Source of the DNA: Christensenella sp. UBA1782 | GTDB lineage: Bacteria; Bacillota; Clostridia; Christensenellales; DTU072 | Assembly: GCA_002315475.1 (NCBI GenBank) | Contig: DCGI01000041.1 | Coordinates: 1 to 27,810 of the forward strand | Reading direction: 5' to 3' | DNA length: 27,810 bases | Part shown: positions 24,860-27,810 of the stretch, in pieces | How the letters are laid out: every line of letters starts with the position of its first letter | Numbering within the stretch: position 1 is the stretch's first letter | Position numbers and translations under genes: made by a program | Notes under the pieces: model-generated | What the model was told of the DNA's origin: nothing | Seen by the model: the letters and a program-made list of their open reading frames with translations, nothing else | Databases searched by the model: none

Positions 24860-27220
24860 TTAATCTAAACGCACATCTATTTCCAAACCTTTGGTTTGCA
24901 GATGTTGATTACAAAGATATACTTTGACGGGAATATTTCCTTTCGTCTTATTGAATAAGGCGTAAACCGTCATTTTTCTCCCGAGCAATTCATCGGGCAT
25001 TTTCATATAATACGTATAAAAAGAATCGCTTTTTGCATAGGAGTGTTCCCAAATATTGCAAGGGTACGAGCAAGAACGATCTTCAAAACCGAAATAACGT
25101 CCGTCACATTCCGCTACGCAATAGACACCTTCGTTTTCGTGCTTTCCTTCGAAAGCTACCGCTAAAAAGGTGTTTTGTGCATTCTTTTTGATGATAAAAG
25201 AGAATTTTTTACATACTTTCGTTATTTTTTTTGCATAAGGTGCCATTAAATTATTTACTTTGGGATTACGGAACGGCACCTTTTCCCCTTCGGCTTCGCC
25301 GTAAACGGAAACGATTCTGTCCATCGGGAAAGGCAATTCGAAATAACGCATTTTTTCCCCTATGGAATACCGAACTTTCTTAAGTTTTCCCGCCACTTCC
25401 ACGATACTGTGGGTTTTTTCAATGACTACGGGAATCATGACGTCTTTTTCTATCATGTGCAGGGGATCTTCGGAAACATGCCATGTATCCAAGTCCGAAG
25501 AGAAAACGGCTTTATCGTGATATTTTTGCTGACAGGTAGAACCCGTTTTGTTATCGTCGCCTTCCAAATAAGTGATTACCAATTCATCCAAATACAAACA
25601 ATCTCCGATATCTACCCGTAAGCAACCGCCTTCCACGCGGAACCCTTTTCGATAGGTTTTACTTCTCGCATCGAAGAACGTGTCGTCTTTCCCGTCGAAT
25701 ACGACGGAGGAATCACAGCCTCTATAACGATATGTTTTTTGCCCGAAAAAGGCGTCACGAGCCGCTTTTACTTCGGGTATGGCGGTATCGCCGGAACGAA
25801 GAACGGACTGCCGTTCAAAAGAATCGTTGCTAATGGCGTACATTGCCGTTTCGTACAGTTTTCTGTCAATTGCCGGTACGGGACAAATTTCCATTTCTCC
25901 GAGAAGTAAAGGTGCTTTTTCGGTTACGTCAAACCTTCTTTCGATAGAAATGGGATATTGCGTTTCTTTTTTCTGTTTGACTATTTTTCCGTCGGTTTCC
26001 ACCACGTTGACACGAATCGGTTCTCCGAGTTCGTTTGATTCGGTTACGGTGTACAGACAGCCGGCAAGTACCATATCGGCTTCCCGTGTATCGACCACCT
26101 CCACAAGTGCCGCGCGGAACGGCAAAACCTCGATTTCCACGACCGAATTCCAAGGATAAATACCGACCAATCCTTCGTAAGGAAAACGGTTTATTACCGA
26201 AATCTTTTTTAAGGGTTTTAAGCCGATTTCTTCGTTGAGATGAACGGAAATCTTTTTCGTCGTCCAGGTGGGATTGGAAAAACACAAAAATCTTCTTTTA
26301 TCGTCCCCTCTGGATACGGTATTTTGTCCGTATTCGGACGGTAAAAGCATCCCGTTTACCAAAATATCTCGATATTTTCTATGCAAAATGTGAATACGCG
26401 TATAGAGAGGTATTTCATCGTCACGCATAAACCAAGGATTTCCGTACGTTTCGGGAGCCAAAATTAAACTTCTACCGAACGCTTGAAGAATCATTTCATC
26501 TTCAAAATAATCAATACACGAAGAAATGCATACGCCGTGATCCTCGGTCAATCTTTGTAGTTTCGGAACCATTCCTCTCGAAAAAGCCGACGCCCTATGA
26601 TGCGGAGCAGTCATATTGTTTTTCATGAGGACGTCTACGTACGTTTCGCTTCCTTGCCATAAAAAGGTAGTAACGTATTTTTGAGCTTTTCCCAAACGGT
26701 TTCTATGATTCAAAACTATCAAATCGGGAGAATAACGTCGACATTCCTGCATGGTGCGAATAAACGCTTTTCTTTTACGAATTCGCAGGTTTCCGCAAAC
26801 GCGGTCAAACTTAAAAAGCGCAAAATGAAACTCTTGACAGAGGGATACCAACAAGGATCTCCTCGCCTGCTCTTGTTCGGGCGTATCACCGTATCCGTCG
26901 GCACCACCCCAAACACCCAAACGAATACCGGACTCCAAAGCTTTTTCCACGCAAGGTTGATAACCGTTCGGATATTGTTTTTTGAGTTTTTCACCGTCAA
27001 ACGTTTCGTATGTGCCTGCCGCTCCGTCTAAATTACCGGCATCCCATGCGTAAATATCCAGCTGCATACCGAACTGTCTTTTTAAGTATGCAAAAAAATC
27101 CAAGTTGATTAGAGTTTGTTCCTCTGTGGAACCTTCATTCGTACTGTTAATCCAAGAAAAATACTCTGCCCTCGACGGGGTTTTTTCATCGACGTCGGAA
27201 ATATGCTCTTTCTTTTTCAT
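24860..27220 (-). CDS. Putative TIM-barrel glycoside hydrolase (clan GH-D-like) with discoidin-like module
   Basis: A 786-residue protein without signal peptide. The first half looks like a glycoside hydrolase barrel related to GH36/GH31 enzymes: MQLDIYAWDAGNLDG (near 52), RLGVWGGADGYGDTP (near 100), LFKFDRVCG, in which the Asp (about 139) would be the nucleophile as in the K-x-D motif of those families, and SSCIDYFEDE (near 233) with acidic residues that could be the acid/base. A beta-sandwich region follows, then a stretch (about 525-570) resembling an F5/8 type C fold (VVFDGKDDTFF, CLRVDIGDCLYLDELVITYL). I cannot assign a family number or a substrate. It leads the operon with manA and the GH38 mannosidase, so a mannose-containing or galactomannan-like glycan is a reasonable guess. 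The ATG at 27220 has AGGAG eight bases ahead; a GTG two codons earlier is too close to that site. Confidence 0.75.
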   Translation of the reverse strand: MKKKEHISDVDEKTPSRAEYFSWINSTNEGSTEEQTLINLDFFAYLKRQFGMQLDIYAWDAGNLDGAAGTYETFDGEKLKKQYPNGYQPCVEKALESGIRLGVWGGADGYGDTPEQEQARRSLLVSLCQEFHFALFKFDRVCGNLRIRKRKAFIRTMQECRRYSPDLIVLNHRNRLGKAQKYVTTFLWQGSETYVDVLMKNNMTAPHHRASAFSRGMVPKLQRLTEDHGVCISSCIDYFEDEMILQAFGRSLILAPETYGNPWFMRDDEIPLYTRIHILHRKYRDILVNGMLLPSEYGQNTVSRGDDKRRFLCFSNPTWTTKKISVHLNEEIGLKPLKKISVINRFPYEGLVGIYPWNSVVEIEVLPFRAALVEVVDTREADMVLAGCLYTVTESNELGEPIRVNVVETDGKIVKQKKETQYPISIERRFDVTEKAPLLLGEMEICPVPAIDRKLYETAMYAISNDSFERQSVLRSGDTAIPEVKAARDAFFGQKTYRYRGCDSSVVFDGKDDTFFDARSKTYRKGFRVEGGCLRVDIGDCLYLDELVITYLEGDDNKTGSTCQQKYHDKAVFSSDLDTWHVSEDPLHMIEKDVMIPVVIEKTHSIVEVAGKLKKVRYSIGEKMRYFELPFPMDRIVSVYGEAEGEKVPFRNPKVNNLMAPYAKKITKVCKKFSFIIKKNAQNTFLAVAFEGKHENEGVYCVAECDGRYFGFEDRSCSYPCNIWEHSYAKSDSFYTYYMKMPDELLGRKMTVYALFNKTKGNIPVKVYLCNQHLQTKGLEIDVRLD

Positions 27221-27241
27221 ATCCACCTCTCCTATGTGTAT

Positions 27242-27262
27242 TTATAATATAATATATTATAA
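27242..27262. repeat. 21-bp AT-only palindrome over the -10 of the glycan operon
   Basis: Half-sites TTATAATATA (27242-27251) and TATATTATAA (27253-27262) are exact reverse complements around one central A. The element covers the predicted -10 of the minus-strand promoter, where a repressor operator would act. Its pure A/T composition raises the odds of chance symmetry. Confidence 0.45.
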
Positions 27263-27278
27263 GAGAATCCTTTGTCAA
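27251..27278 (-). promoter_or_regulatory. Promoter of the GH-manA-mannosidase operon
   Basis: TTGACA (27273-27278) is followed after 16 bases by TATATT (27251-27256) on the minus strand; other AT-only hexamers one or two bases away would also serve. The leader to the ATG at 27220 is about 25 bases and holds the AGGAG ribosome site. Confidence 0.75.
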
Positions 27279-27289
27279 TCCCTTTTTAT

Positions 27290-27325
27290 AAAAAAAGACG
27301 TTGAGAATGACTCAACGCCTTTTTT
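27290..27325 (-). terminator. Intrinsic terminator after panE-like gene
   Basis: A 9-bp stem (27297-27305 with 27311-27319, one G-T pair) with a five-base loop, followed on the minus strand by seven Ts. It closes the gene at the right edge and isolates the glycan operon promoter. As lie on the opposite side, so some bidirectional activity is possible, but no plus-strand gene ends here. Confidence 0.9.
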
Positions 27326-27341
27326 AGTACCGAAAACCCTG

Positions 27342-27810
27342 TCAAATCAAGTCGTCAAATAGCGACAAATTCTCAAAGGACGGCTTTCTTTCGCCCCTTT
27401 CTATGGACTTAATGATTTCCACAGCTCTGTCGTTTACCGGGGTAGGTACCCCTACTTTTCTGCCGTAATCGCTGACGACGCCGTTTATGGCGTCCACCTC
27501 GCAAGGTTTCCCTTTTTCGATATCCTGCAACATACTCGCACGAATCAAACGATGTTTTTTGATGGCTATCGGTATGATGAAGAACGATATTTTTTGTTTC
27601 AGTTTGGAGTCGTAATTCAAAAGTTTAACAACGTCCTTTCCTTGAATGGGTTCAATCCGTATACCGCCTTTTTGGGTGGAATCAATAATTTCTTTAATAA
27701 TTCTTTGAGCCAAAAGTCTTGATTTTTTATTGTCGGCGACGGCTCCGAAATTACACCCGAGAACGGCACTCATGCCGCTGAACGCACTGTTGACAAGAAG
27801 TTTACTCCAT
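27342..27810 (-). CDS. panE: 2-dehydropantoate 2-reductase-like protein, C-terminal part
   Basis: The reading frame is open to the right window edge, so the N-terminal NADPH-binding domain is outside. About 155 residues are visible. They match the PanE/ApbA C-terminal domain: WSKLLVNSAFSGMSAVLG at the edge (the family W-x-K-x-x-x-N motif) and the RASMLQDIEKGKPCEVDAING segment followed by GVPTPVNDRAVEIIKSIE, the family signature. PanE reduces ketopantoate to pantoate for coenzyme A; related proteins act on other 2-keto acids, so the exact substrate is open. It has its own terminator and is a separate unit from the glycan operon. Confidence 0.92.
   Translation of the reverse strand, partial: WSKLLVNSAFSGMSAVLGCNFGAVADNKKSRLLAQRIIKEIIDSTQKGGIRIEPIQGKDVVKLLNYDSKLKQKISFFIIPIAIKKHRLIRASMLQDIEKGKPCEVDAINGVVSDYGRKVGVPTPVNDRAVEIIKSIERGERKPSFENLSLFDDLI

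Noticed and set aside
1..27810. Mobile element, prophage, CRISPR array or defence system
   Set aside because: No transposase, integrase, phage gene, direct-repeat array or Cas-like protein was seen; nearly all genes are core functions.

Overview
The window reads as chromosomal DNA of an endospore-forming member of the Clostridia (Bacillota). The evidence is a full-length spoIVA, a SpoVD-type penicillin-binding protein with a C-terminal PASTA domain, a large-type SRP RNA with an Alu domain, the bacillota-style dcw gene order, and an m-DAP-type MurE (DNPR motif). It looks like ordinary core genome. I see no prophage, insertion sequence, CRISPR array or tRNA. The species cannot be named from the sequence.

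Layout, left to right. (1) Positions 1-6367, minus strand: a division and cell-wall (dcw) operon read toward the left edge, mraZ - rsmH - single-pass membrane protein in the ftsL slot - spoVD - murE - mraY - murD (cut by the window edge). murF is absent between murE and mraY. One strong promoter precedes mraZ. The spoVD start is odd: it carries a perfect 14-bp inverted repeat and has no good standard start codon. (2) 6368-6693: AT-rich divergent promoter region, then a calcineurin-like phosphoesterase (plus) that appears to lack a ribosome binding site. (3) 7442-8041, minus: unrecognised protein with Cys-rich ends. (4) 8151-12131, minus: overlapping genes pepF - type I membrane protein - dnaB, with a consensus promoter upstream and a terminator after dnaB. 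(5) 12274-13689, plus: SRP RNA followed within about 20 bases by hflX. (6) 13718-19100, minus: a DUF512 radical-SAM-like protein, der, a class 1c aspartate aminotransferase, then spoIVA, which has its own candidate sigma-E promoter. (7) 19179-20828, plus: rqcH, divergent from the DUF512 gene; both starts sit where transcription is predicted to begin (leaderless mRNAs). (8) 20881-27220, minus: a three-gene glycan operon of a putative clan GH-D-like glycoside hydrolase, manA and a GH38 alpha-mannosidase, led by a promoter whose -10 lies inside a 21-bp palindrome. (9) 27342-27810, minus: C-terminal part of a PanE/ApbA-type ketopantoate reductase.

How the genes work together. The dcw genes make and polymerise lipid-linked peptidoglycan precursor and control septation, and SpoVD and SpoIVA tie the window to cortex and coat formation. 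SRP RNA, HflX, Der and RqcH form a loose ribosome and protein-targeting theme: membrane targeting, ribosome splitting, 50S assembly and quality control. The right-hand operon probably releases mannose from imported oligosaccharides and, through ManA, interconverts mannose-6-P and fructose-6-P. The best leads for something new are the uncharacterised glycoside hydrolase of the mannose operon, the spoVD start hairpin, the leaderless divergent pair, and the degenerate tip of the SRP RNA.
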